Positions 17,687 through 25,489 of a stretch of DNA of 64,000 nt are shown one piece after another. Numbering within the stretch: the stretch's first letter is position 1; each line of letters opens with the position of its first letter. The DNA lies in NCBI RefSeq assembly GCF_024399315.1, contig NZ_CP075170.1, forward strand, positions 2,046,001 through 2,110,000, given 5' to 3'. The stretch comes from Chryseobacterium sp. MA9. GTDB lineage: Bacteria; Bacteroidota; Bacteroidia; Flavobacteriales; Weeksellaceae. Under the pieces are notes generated by a model. It worked only from the letters and a program-made list of their open reading frames with translations, was not told the origin of the DNA and did not search any database. The translations under genes were made by a program, and so were the position numbers.

Positions 17687-20600
17687 TTAAAGTTCAGATC
17701 CTTTTGCACCAGGATTTCCTTTATACTCCGGCAAATTATAATCTGCGTCTGTAATTTCGTAATTTGTTGGGACTACATATGCATAATAGTCAGAAATATC
17801 ATAAGATACACAATATAACTTTTGTGATTGATTTCCTCCTAATATAACAACTTTATCTCCTTTCTTTCCTGCAACAAAACCTACGTGTCCTCCTCCGGTT
17901 CTTGTTTTCACAGCAATTGCTCCGTAAACTGGTTTTTTCAAGTCTTTTCCTTCTGCCCATGTTGCCCATTTTAACGCTCTTACAGCATCATATCCTTTAT
18001 CAGTAGTAACTCCTTCGTACCCGTAATGTTTCATAATCCAGTTGACAAAAGCCGCACACCATGCTATATTCGTTTCATTTTTTGTACCATTTTTCATGTC
18101 ATTTTCATAGGGAGTTCCATCAAAAAACTTTTGAATTTCTTCATTGGTTCCGGTTTCAGCCAGATTCTTCGCTTCTTCCTTCCAAACTAGGGCCATCCAT
18201 GGAGCTCTTCCTTCAAGGTTTGGCATTGCCACTACTTCTCCATCACAGACTTTTTTATCATATTTAAACCATGTTTTTAATTTACCTAAAGCCTTTTTAC
18301 GGCCCTCCCATCCTATTGGCGGCTTTTCTAATCTATGTTCAGGAGAATATCCATTTAAAATTTTTCCTTGTAAGAAAAAGTATTTCTCCTCTTCTTCTTC
18401 CATTAGAATTCCAAGTTCTGTAAGACTTTTTCCTAATCCTTTACTAAAGTATGTACGTTTCCATGCAAGAGTTTCTGCCAATTCTTTAGAATATGTTTTT
18501 TTAGGATTAAGCTCCCACAAAGGGACTTTTTTAAAATTAAAAATCCAACCTCCTACATCAACGGCATTATGAAGATTTTTAGAAATAAGATCAGCATTAT
18601 CATCTAAAAATTTATTTTCATCAGCATATTTATCTTTTCCATAATTTTTATAAGGCCCCGGATTATTATAATATCCTGTTACGTCAGCAGTTCCCGTGAT
18701 CTGAAGTATCCCTCTCCCTTTATATTTACTTACACTTGACAAATGCTTGCTCTCTTCTTCTTTACTCTGTACAAAAAAACCAGTTTCCTCAGATACATTC
18801 GCCAGAAATGATATCTTTTGCATACAACGATTGATTCCATTGCTGGCGAACATAGTATTGACCTCAGCCGTTAAGCTCTTAATAGTTTTATCAGTAATAT
18901 CACAGCTTTCTTTTATTCCCTTCCAAATTTCAGTACCTCCTGTCATTGTTTTAATAAGGTCTTCCATTTCTTTATCTGTAAAACCACGATTACAATAGCA
19001 TGTTTTCTGCTTTCTCACCTCCGCCATTTCCACCACTACCGGCACCACATCATTATCAATAGCTTCAGGTGTATCTTTTTGAGAAACTTTTAGACAGCCA
19101 CTTTCGTAGAAAATAAACTGCTTTCTTAGTTCCAGCATTTCTTCTTTTGTAAAAGGAGTTCCGTCTTTTTTATAAGCCTTGATTCCCAATTTTTCTATGT
19201 CCTCCGTTCTAACCAAATCGGCAGGAAGTGTACTATTGATTGTCAACTGGCTTTTTTCCACTTTCCAGACTTTCTTTTTGGGATCAGCGGGATCCTGAAC
19301 CTGTCGGGAAACCTGTGCTATATAGTAATCAAAGTTTTTCGGTGGATTTTTCCATTCTTCTTTTGCTGTGAAAGAAACTTCAAGCAGACCATCTTTTCCT
19401 GTTTTTTCTTCGTTATAGCTCTGTTTGCTTTCGTGAGTATAGGTTATATGATCTTTTTCGTTTAATCCTTCTTTTGGAATTTCCTTCAAAACGTCAATTT
19501 TCAGAACTTCTTCAGTCATGTTGACGGTATGTATCCAAAGTTTATGGGTTTTACCATAGAAAGTCTGTTCCCGCTGAATATCCTTACCGTTTTCTGTAGA
19601 GAACATGATAGAGACAATTTTCTGTTCAGAAGTCATCACCAGTTCTTCATTGGAATCCAAAACTTCCAGATAGGTAGTGGTGCTGTCTACAACCACAGGA
19701 CGCGTTCCCTGAATGGTAATATTGCCGGGAAGAACAATATCTGCGGATGAACTTGCCTGAAGCTCTACCGTAAATACCAAGCGGTAAGACGGATTAGGAT
19801 TTTCTGTCGTTTTAGGTATAGCGGCCAGCAATTTTTTCTTGTAATCATCATTGGTGGTAATAAGGAAGGAAGCTTTACCTTCATTATTAAGTGTGACTGT
19901 TTTCTCCTCCAGCATATATTTGTCTTTCTCCTTATAGAAATCATCCCCTTCCCCTTTTACCCATACTTTTACTTTTAAAGCCTGATTTTGAAGACCATCA
20001 ATTTCAATAAATCCATAGGTTTCTTCTCCAAACCCGGTTTCAGTACGTTTCACTCCTGTTCCATAGGCCCAAAGAGCTCTTTTTATTGCGGGTTCTGATA
20101 CTTTTACTTTAACTTCAATTTTCTTCCCGTCGGTATAATCTCCGGTCAAATACGAAGAAATAGTATATTCTCCGAGATCATTGAATGTAATTGTTCCATC
20201 TCCGTTATTGGTCACTTTATCCGGAACTTCTATTTTTATGGCTTCATTTCCGGCCAATGTAGCAATTCTTGCCGCTGCTGTATATTTTATTTTGGTTCCT
20301 TTTGGAATATTGGTAGCCGGAAGAGTGAATTTATCTATTACATTTTGAATCACCTCAAAATTAAAACAGTCTGACCCTGAAAATCCGGGCTGCTTTCCTG
20401 CTTCCAACGGATTGGCATAGGCTTCCAATATATATTTCCCGAAATACTGATTACTGGCCAGTTTAGCATCATTATAAAGTAATTCAGCTACTTTTTTGCT
20501 GATGGTACCTGTCCTGAAGGATGATGAATTTTCAAATAAAGCCACTCTTCCAATTCCTTCTTTTTTAAGATACCAATATACAGATGTCCCGGAAGGCATA

Positions 20601-21874
20601 TAATTGACATTGAACCTGGAAGCCTGAACTTTGATCATATCACTGAATCTCACTAAACCCGGTTCTCCTTTCACTCCCATTACCCCAAGGCTGTTTTCTA
20701 TTTTAACTTCTATAGATTGCGGTTTTGGATCTGTAGGATCTGTAAATGCTTCTACAGTATATTTTCCTTCATTTTTAAAAGTCAGAAATATACGATCACC
20801 AATACCTGTTACATCCAAAAGGTGCGAAGAGGAGACTCCAGAATAACTGTTATAAAGTACTGTTGTTCCTTGTTTTACGGTCCATTGAACACTATTCACG
20901 GGCATAATAAAGCCTCTGTTCAATATTTTTGCCTGGTCGGTTGCACTGCTGAGTTTACGTTCAATAGATACAGGGAGAGGGATTTTAATTAAGGTTGAAG
21001 ATCCGGGACTGACAATTTTCTTGACAAAATCCTGAACTACTTCAACATTAATAGAGCATTTAGCATCTCCAGCTTTTTTGCCATAAGCTTCAAGTCTGTA
21101 CTTCCCTTCAGTAAGACTGTCAAATATTTTACTCATAGATTGGCTGAAATTGCTTCCTAATCCGATAAATGTTTTTACTTTATCTTTGGTTCCCTCTCCT
21201 TTGAAAAGAGCCCAGATGATTTTTTTTTCATCGCCTTTAAATTGGGCTTTCAAATCCAGATTATCACCGCCAAAAGGGTTTGCAATGGGAAATAATGGTC
21301 CGTTCATCCCTTTGATATAGTAATAATTTTCGGTAAGCTTATCCGCCGGTATTGGTCTTATCATCGAGATTGATGACACTGATATGCTTGCTTCAGACGC
21401 AGCAGATGAGGGCCATTGTGGTGAAGTGTTGGCTACGGAAAATTCATCTGCTTCTTTGACTTCAATCTGGGAAACATTGTTAGCCTGCCCGGTAGTTGCA
21501 AAAGCAATGGTTCCCGGAACACCATATCCCGGGCAATTTCCTGTAGATGCATCCAACAGTATTTTCATGCTCTTGTTGAATTCTACATTCTCATAATAGT
21601 CTTTATATTTAATACTGCATTTACCTTTGCATGGGTAAGTTTTTCCATCTGAGCCTTTACAGTTTCCAAATCCGTTGCCACCACCGAAGCTGTCGGCTTT
21701 ATCGTCAAGATAAGTTGCTACAGGTTTATTCTGTGCAAAATATTTATTTTTGCCTAGTTTTTTTTTCTGGCTTTTCACTTCCATCGGAACGGCGGTTCCA
21801 TTGGAATTATTGGTTACAGAGCTGCTGCAGTACGCAGTGGCTCCTTCTATAATGATGTATCCTTTATCCGCCAT
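17687..21874 (-). CDS. PAAR-like T6SS effector with GH19-like and CHAP-like domains
   Basis: 1395 aa. Residues 1-140 form a cysteine-containing DUF4280 (PAAR-like) domain (GATAYCSSS, CSIKYKDYYEN), the kind that caps a VgrG spike. Residues ~140-950 are repeated beta-sandwich (Ig/PKD-like) segments such as KYTVEAF and KYILEAYANP. A CYCNRGFT motif near 957 precedes a lysozyme/GH19-chitinase-like domain (about 980-1200) with FLANVSEETGFF, YKGRGILQITG and GGWIFNFKK. The C-terminus (about 1220-1385) is a TIGR02594/CHAP-like amidase with a Cys in AWCAAFVNWI (~1275) and a His in GGGHVGFVAG (~1327). It probably cuts both the glycan and the peptide part of peptidoglycan in rival cells. The gene lies in a T6SS cargo island, followed by a lipoprotein. 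Confidence 0.85.
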   Translation of the reverse strand: MADKGYIIIEGATAYCSSSVTNNSNGTAVPMEVKSQKKKLGKNKYFAQNKPVATYLDDKADSFGGGNGFGNCKGSDGKTYPCKGKCSIKYKDYYENVEFNKSMKILLDASTGNCPGYGVPGTIAFATTGQANNVSQIEVKEADEFSVANTSPQWPSSAASEASISVSSISMIRPIPADKLTENYYYIKGMNGPLFPIANPFGGDNLDLKAQFKGDEKKIIWALFKGEGTKDKVKTFIGLGSNFSQSMSKIFDSLTEGKYRLEAYGKKAGDAKCSINVEVVQDFVKKIVSPGSSTLIKIPLPVSIERKLSSATDQAKILNRGFIMPVNSVQWTVKQGTTVLYNSYSGVSSSHLLDVTGIGDRIFLTFKNEGKYTVEAFTDPTDPKPQSIEVKIENSLGVMGVKGEPGLVRFSDMIKVQASRFNVNYMPSGTSVYWYLKKEGIGRVALFENSSSFRTGTISKKVAELLYNDAKLASNQYFGKYILEAYANPLEAGKQPGFSGSDCFNFEVIQNVIDKFTLPATNIPKGTKIKYTAAARIATLAGNEAIKIEVPDKVTNNGDGTITFNDLGEYTISSYLTGDYTDGKKIEVKVKVSEPAIKRALWAYGTGVKRTETGFGEETYGFIEIDGLQNQALKVKVWVKGEGDDFYKEKDKYMLEEKTVTLNNEGKASFLITTNDDYKKKLLAAIPKTTENPNPSYRLVFTVELQASSSADIVLPGNITIQGTRPVVVDSTTTYLEVLDSNEELVMTSEQKIVSIMFSTENGKDIQREQTFYGKTHKLWIHTVNMTEEVLKIDVLKEIPKEGLNEKDHITYTHESKQSYNEEKTGKDGLLEVSFTAKEEWKNPPKNFDYYIAQVSRQVQDPADPKKKVWKVEKSQLTINSTLPADLVRTEDIEKLGIKAYKKDGTPFTKEEMLELRKQFIFYESGCLKVSQKDTPEAIDNDVVPVVVEMAEVRKQKTCYCNRGFTDKEMEDLIKTMTGGTEIWKGIKESCDITDKTIKSLTAEVNTMFASNGINRCMQKISFLANVSEETGFFVQSKEEESKHLSSVSKYKGRGILQITGTADVTGYYNNPGPYKNYGKDKYADENKFLDDNADLISKNLHNAVDVGGWIFNFKKVPLWELNPKKTYSKELAETLAWKRTYFSKGLGKSLTELGILMEEEEEKYFFLQGKILNGYSPEHRLEKPPIGWEGRKKALGKLKTWFKYDKKVCDGEVVAMPNLEGRAPWMALVWKEEAKNLAETGTNEEIQKFFDGTPYENDMKNGTKNETNIAWCAAFVNWIMKHYGYEGVTTDKGYDAVRALKWATWAEGKDLKKPVYGAIAVKTRTGGGHVGFVAGKKGDKVVILGGNQSQKLYCVSYDISDYYAYVVPTNYEITDADYNLPEYKGNPGAKGSEL

Positions 21875-21892
21875 GTCATTTGTTCATAAAGA

Positions 21893-22687
21893 TTAAGTCA
21901 TTGTGATCGTTTCCCGGTATACTGTTTTTTCTCCATCTGACAATATAAAGTCAGCTTTCTTTTTGGAATACTGTTTTTTACGGGAATTGTATTCCATTTC
22001 TATACTTAATTTCACCTGATATTGTCCCGCCTGATACAGGTATTTCTTATCTAATTCTTCCTGTATGGTATCCGAAACTTTGATTTTGGAAGTAAAAAAG
22101 GCATTGAAGCCATAGTCTCTCTGTTCTGCATTGATGACTCCGGGACATTCTACATCACCAATTCCTTTGATATTCCATATGATGGATTCATGGTTTTCTC
22201 CTCCGTTATCTACATAATAAGGCGCAAATAACAGCAGATTCCAGAAGGGTTCTTTCAGTTTGTTTTTATAAAAAACGGCTTCATCTTCAAACGCAGCCAA
22301 ATATTGGTTTCTGAAGACATCAGCATTATGGTATTTTTCCTGAAGTTCTGCCGTTTTGAGTTTCCAGTTTTCTATATTTTTCTGATGGCCTGCCGCTCCC
22401 AAAAAACTTCCTTTTTCATCCACTTTTATTTCCAGCGGATAAGAGCTCTGTTCCAGGATATACAGAATTTCCATAAACTTATTTTCAGATGGAAAAGAGG
22501 AATCATCTACCTTTTCTATCAGCCAGTTTTTTGTATGATCTTCATTTTCCTTCTCCTGCAGTGTAATTCTATACGATGAATAAAACCCTTTTGCTTCTCC
22601 AAACTGTATTTCAAGAGCATTCTCCACATGATAGTCATGGGTTCCTAAAGCATATTTCTGAAAAGGTTTTACTTTTGTTTCTACCAT
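21893..22687 (-). CDS. Unknown protein, possible effector adaptor
   Basis: 264 aa, soluble, no signal peptide or membrane segment. It is rich in Glu, Lys and aromatic residues, with alternating beta strands (YHVENALEIQFGEAKGFYSS; KADFILSDGEKTVYRETI at the C-terminus) around a helical middle. No family recognised. It ends 18 bp before the start of the PAAR-like effector and is cotranscribed with it. In T6SS clusters a cytosolic gene directly before an effector is often a chaperone or adaptor that loads it onto VgrG. That role is inference; nothing in the sequence itself proves it. Confidence 0.55.
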   Translation of the reverse strand: MVETKVKPFQKYALGTHDYHVENALEIQFGEAKGFYSSYRITLQEKENEDHTKNWLIEKVDDSSFPSENKFMEILYILEQSSYPLEIKVDEKGSFLGAAGHQKNIENWKLKTAELQEKYHNADVFRNQYLAAFEDEAVFYKNKLKEPFWNLLLFAPYYVDNGGENHESIIWNIKGIGDVECPGVINAEQRDYGFNAFFTSKIKVSDTIQEELDKKYLYQAGQYQVKLSIEMEYNSRKKQYSKKKADFILSDGEKTVYRETITMT

Positions 22688-22712
22688 ATTGGGTTTTATT
22701 ATTTCCTATGAC

Positions 22713-22955
22713 TTAAAAGTCATTCCACTCTCTATGCAGTTCGCTAATTTTATTGATCATAAAATTGATCATCCATCCGGAAACCATTCCGATAGTCAGA
22801 TATACCAATGTTTTCAAACTAAAAATCGAGCTGAAAACAAGTCCAACACTTAAATGGTCTTCTAATGACGCTATATCAGCATTATCCATCATTGAGTCCC
22901 ATATTGAGAATAATATTCCTATAAACCCTCCTGCAGTTATTATTCTTTTCTTCAT
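22713..22955 (-). CDS. Small membrane protein of the T6SS island
   Basis: 80 aa with two hydrophobic segments (about 6-20 and 44-68, the latter FSLKTLVYLTIGMVSGWMI) separated by an acidic loop (DNADIASLEDH). No family recognised. It lies 25 bp upstream of the 264-aa gene and 40 bp after another small membrane protein gene, all on the minus strand. Being small, membrane-bound and next to effector genes, it could be an immunity protein whose effector has been lost. This is inferred. Confidence 0.5.
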   Translation of the reverse strand: MKKRIITAGGFIGILFSIWDSMMDNADIASLEDHLSVGLVFSSIFSLKTLVYLTIGMVSGWMINFMINKISELHREWNDF

Positions 22956-22995
22956 ATTTTTTGGAATAAAATATTTTGTTAATTGTATCGCTTTT

Positions 22996-23247
22996 CTAAA
23001 AAGCTTTATTGGTTTTTTTTCTAAAAATCAGAATACTTACAATGGATAGAAAAATCATTATCAAAAATGAATATATCACTGTTGATAAAAATTCTTTATC
23101 ATATTCTGTTGGGTCATGAACTCCATCTCCATTAAGCGAATCGTACCTTAAAAAGGAATAAATAATATATGCTCTTGCCAAAAATAAAAACTCGAGAAAT
23201 ATTATAATTCCGATAGCTATCTTAGATCTTTTATCAATATTTATCAT
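22996..23247 (-). CDS. Small membrane protein of the T6SS island
   Basis: 83 aa with two membrane helices (about 10-30 and 58-76) and a central acidic loop NGDGVHDPTEYDKE that faces one side of the membrane. The C-terminus is basic (RKKTNKAF), which puts it in the cytoplasm. It starts 1 bp after the stop codon of the broken lipoprotein gene. No family recognised; an orphan immunity protein is possible. Confidence 0.5.
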   Translation of the reverse strand: MINIDKRSKIAIGIIIFLEFLFLARAYIIYSFLRYDSLNGDGVHDPTEYDKEFLSTVIYSFLIMIFLSIVSILIFRKKTNKAF

Positions 23248-23248
23248 T

Positions 23249-23583
23249 TTATTTCTTCTCAGCTATTTTATCTGGAATATTAGTCATTTCATAAGATATT
23301 TCTAAATCATTATATATCTTTTTTGAGTCAGATAAAACCTTAACATTTACTTCATTATATTGCTTTTTTAAAAATTGGATAATAAAGATCTGAAGTTAAT
23401 GTACATTTTTATTAAATAATTGAGGAATTTCTCCTAAAAAATTTTTAACCGCGACTATATCAGTAATGACAGAGCCATTTTCTAAGCTATAATTTTCCCT
23501 ATATCCGCCAGATCCTTACTTTTATTACAGGCTATTAAGATTAAAACTGTAAAAATTAATGTGAGAAGAGTTTTTATTTTCAT
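23249..23583 (-). pseudogene. Broken small lipoprotein gene
   Basis: An ATG at 23583 starts a lipoprotein signal (MKIKTLLTLIFTVLILIAC, Cys19), but the frame stops after KIIA. The next frame continues with GGYRENYSLENGSVITDIVAV up to NKNVH, then stops. A third frame resumes through QYNEVNVKVLSDSKKIYND to the TAA at 23249-23251. At least two frameshifts break what would have been a protein of about 110 residues. It sits between an intact lipoprotein gene and a small membrane protein gene. Most simply it is a decayed immunity lipoprotein; assembly errors in A-rich runs are the alternative. Confidence 0.7.
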
Positions 23584-23610
23584 AATATTATTTAGAAAAA
23601 ATAAACAGTA

Positions 23611-24093
23611 CTATTTATCACAGTTTTTGCTTGCCACTGTCTCTTCCGGCAGATTGTAGAGATATATTTTCTCTGTTGTTCCTTTTCCACATTTGCTTAC
23701 CAGATAATTGGCTATATAATCCTGCTTATAATGTGATATTTCTTCTCCTAACAGTTCTCCTGCACTTTCCTTATTGGTTATAAAATATGAAGTATTATCT
23801 GTTTTTCTGTAAAAAACAAAGTTGAGTGAGAATGTTTCCGGTTTTGTAAGAACCTGATTGTTTTTCAATCTGTTTTCTACATACTTTATAATTTCTTTTT
23901 TCAGAACACTTTCAGTAGGTTCCGGATTATCTATAAGAATATAGTATGAAATCTTGACCGCATTTTTATAATAAGCATTGGTAAAAGTCATATGTTCAAG
24001 AGGAATAAAGTCATTCCGTTTCTTGTCACAGCTCAGGGCTATTAAAAGAAAGCATACTATCTTGATCATTTTTATAGATTGCAAATACTTCAT
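23611..24093 (-). CDS. Lipoprotein, candidate immunity to the DUF3289-like protein
   Basis: 160 aa. A signal ending in the lipobox IALSC (Cys22 from the first ATG) makes it a lipoprotein; the ATG at 24069 is an equally good start and gives a more usual signal length. The mature part is about 138 residues, mixed alpha/beta, with KKEIIKYVENRLKNN as a clear helix and two C-terminal cysteines. No family recognised. It lies 36 bp after the DUF3289-like gene in the same direction, so it is the natural immunity candidate for it. Inference from position. Confidence 0.55.
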   Translation of the reverse strand: MKYLQSIKMIKIVCFLLIALSCDKKRNDFIPLEHMTFTNAYYKNAVKISYYILIDNPEPTESVLKKEIIKYVENRLKNNQVLTKPETFSLNFVFYRKTDNTSYFITNKESAGELLGEEISHYKQDYIANYLVSKCGKGTTEKIYLYNLPEETVASKNCDK

Positions 24094-24129
24094 TTTTTTT
24101 GTATAATTCCTATTAGGTTTAATGGTTAA

Positions 24130-25488
24130 TTAATATTCTCCCGGCCTTCTTCTGCCCATATTACGAAGATGATCTTCTCTTTCTTTTTCTGCTCTTCTTT
24201 TATTTTGACGTTCTGCCTTACCAATGTTGATACTTTCCTTAAAAGTTTTTTCAAATTCAACTTTTGTGATAAAAGGTTGATATCCTCTGATATGCTGCAA
24301 AATAAACCAGTACCTGAAACCAAGCAGATAGTAATATTTCTTCTCAATATCCGGCATATCCAATCCAAAATGATCATATAACACAACTTTATAGGTTGCA
24401 TCATAAGTACCATTTCCGGATTTATTAAATTTTGTCAGCTGCACCTCATAGGCCCAGGTATCATTCATACAGATGGTGAGTCCTCCCATAAAAGTGTCTT
24501 TCATGGTTGAAAACTGCGGATGTCTCCATCCTCTTCGTCCAAACTTTCCAACCTCATCATCTGTAAAGTGTATTTCATCATCTTCAATGGATGCAATACT
24601 TCCATGATTCTTCTTAATCCTGTCAGCAATTTCATCCTCTATACTTAAACAGAATCTTTGATTTGATGGATGGGCAAGTACATGTTTTGTAAGGATAGGA
24701 TTAGTATATTCTCCTCCTTCGCTTCGTTTAAACTTTTCAATCATATCAAATGCAACCGTTTCCAGTTCGCCGACTGAAAAAAGTGTTCCTACCATACGTT
24801 TGAAACCGGTCCATAATTCTTCATCTGTTTTATCTCTTATTTCTGACTTGATCCAGATTCCTTTGCTTTCTACATCTTGCAAAGTGTATCTGGAAGGATA
24901 TTGATTGGAAACTCCCAGGCCATAGCACATATCATCTGCCATATTAACTCCCTTCCTGTCTTTTCCTTTAATTTTAAATCTATCAATATAAAGAGGTAAT
25001 GGATTGGTTATTTTCACCTCAACACTAACCCTATCAATTGGAGTTTTAAAATAGGCATACACACGCATATCATAACAGGGAAGTTTCACCTGAATAGTCG
25101 AAGTATTTCCTGTGATTGAAGAATAATCAAAAAAGAAGGGAATCGATATTCCATTTATCTTTTCCTGCCATTGAAGTTTTTTATACTCACTCTTCGTTGC
25201 AGATCTATTAAAAGTCGCTTTGAACCAATATTTTTCTCCTTCTTTAGGTTTTGCTATTTTTCCGCCATGATCATCTAAAGGGCCTTCTACTTTTATTACC
25301 AATAATGTATTGTCTTTTTTAGCCTGATATTCATCAAATTTCTTCCCTCCTTTTTTCCCATAAAAGGTATTTTCCTGAGGAGATTTAAAATCCAACGTAC
25401 CCTTGGAAGCATCTTTCATAATATGCTCAGCTTCCTTGTAGGACTTCCCAAAGACATTTCTTACTATATTTCCACCTTCGCCTGCCAT
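24130..25488 (-). CDS. DUF3289-like protein, putative T6SS effector
   Basis: 452 aa without signal peptide. The first ~55 residues are charged and glycine-rich (MAGEGGNIVRNVFG). Residues ~60-165 form a beta-rich, probably Ig-like domain (EKYWFKATFNRS). The C-terminal ~280 residues resemble DUF3289: a block with GGLTICMNDTWAYEVQL, then YKVVLYDHFGLDMPDI and FRYWFILQHIRGYQPF. DUF3289 proteins are often linked to T6SS or bacteriocin loci in Proteobacteria; their mechanism is not known to me. The gene starts 1 bp after vgrG, so the protein is probably carried by that spike. The very basic tail may be functional or disordered. Confidence 0.65.
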   Translation of the reverse strand: MAGEGGNIVRNVFGKSYKEAEHIMKDASKGTLDFKSPQENTFYGKKGGKKFDEYQAKKDNTLLVIKVEGPLDDHGGKIAKPKEGEKYWFKATFNRSATKSEYKKLQWQEKINGISIPFFFDYSSITGNTSTIQVKLPCYDMRVYAYFKTPIDRVSVEVKITNPLPLYIDRFKIKGKDRKGVNMADDMCYGLGVSNQYPSRYTLQDVESKGIWIKSEIRDKTDEELWTGFKRMVGTLFSVGELETVAFDMIEKFKRSEGGEYTNPILTKHVLAHPSNQRFCLSIEDEIADRIKKNHGSIASIEDDEIHFTDDEVGKFGRRGWRHPQFSTMKDTFMGGLTICMNDTWAYEVQLTKFNKSGNGTYDATYKVVLYDHFGLDMPDIEKKYYYLLGFRYWFILQHIRGYQPFITKVEFEKTFKESINIGKAERQNKRRAEKEREDHLRNMGRRRPGEY

Positions 25489-25489
25489 A

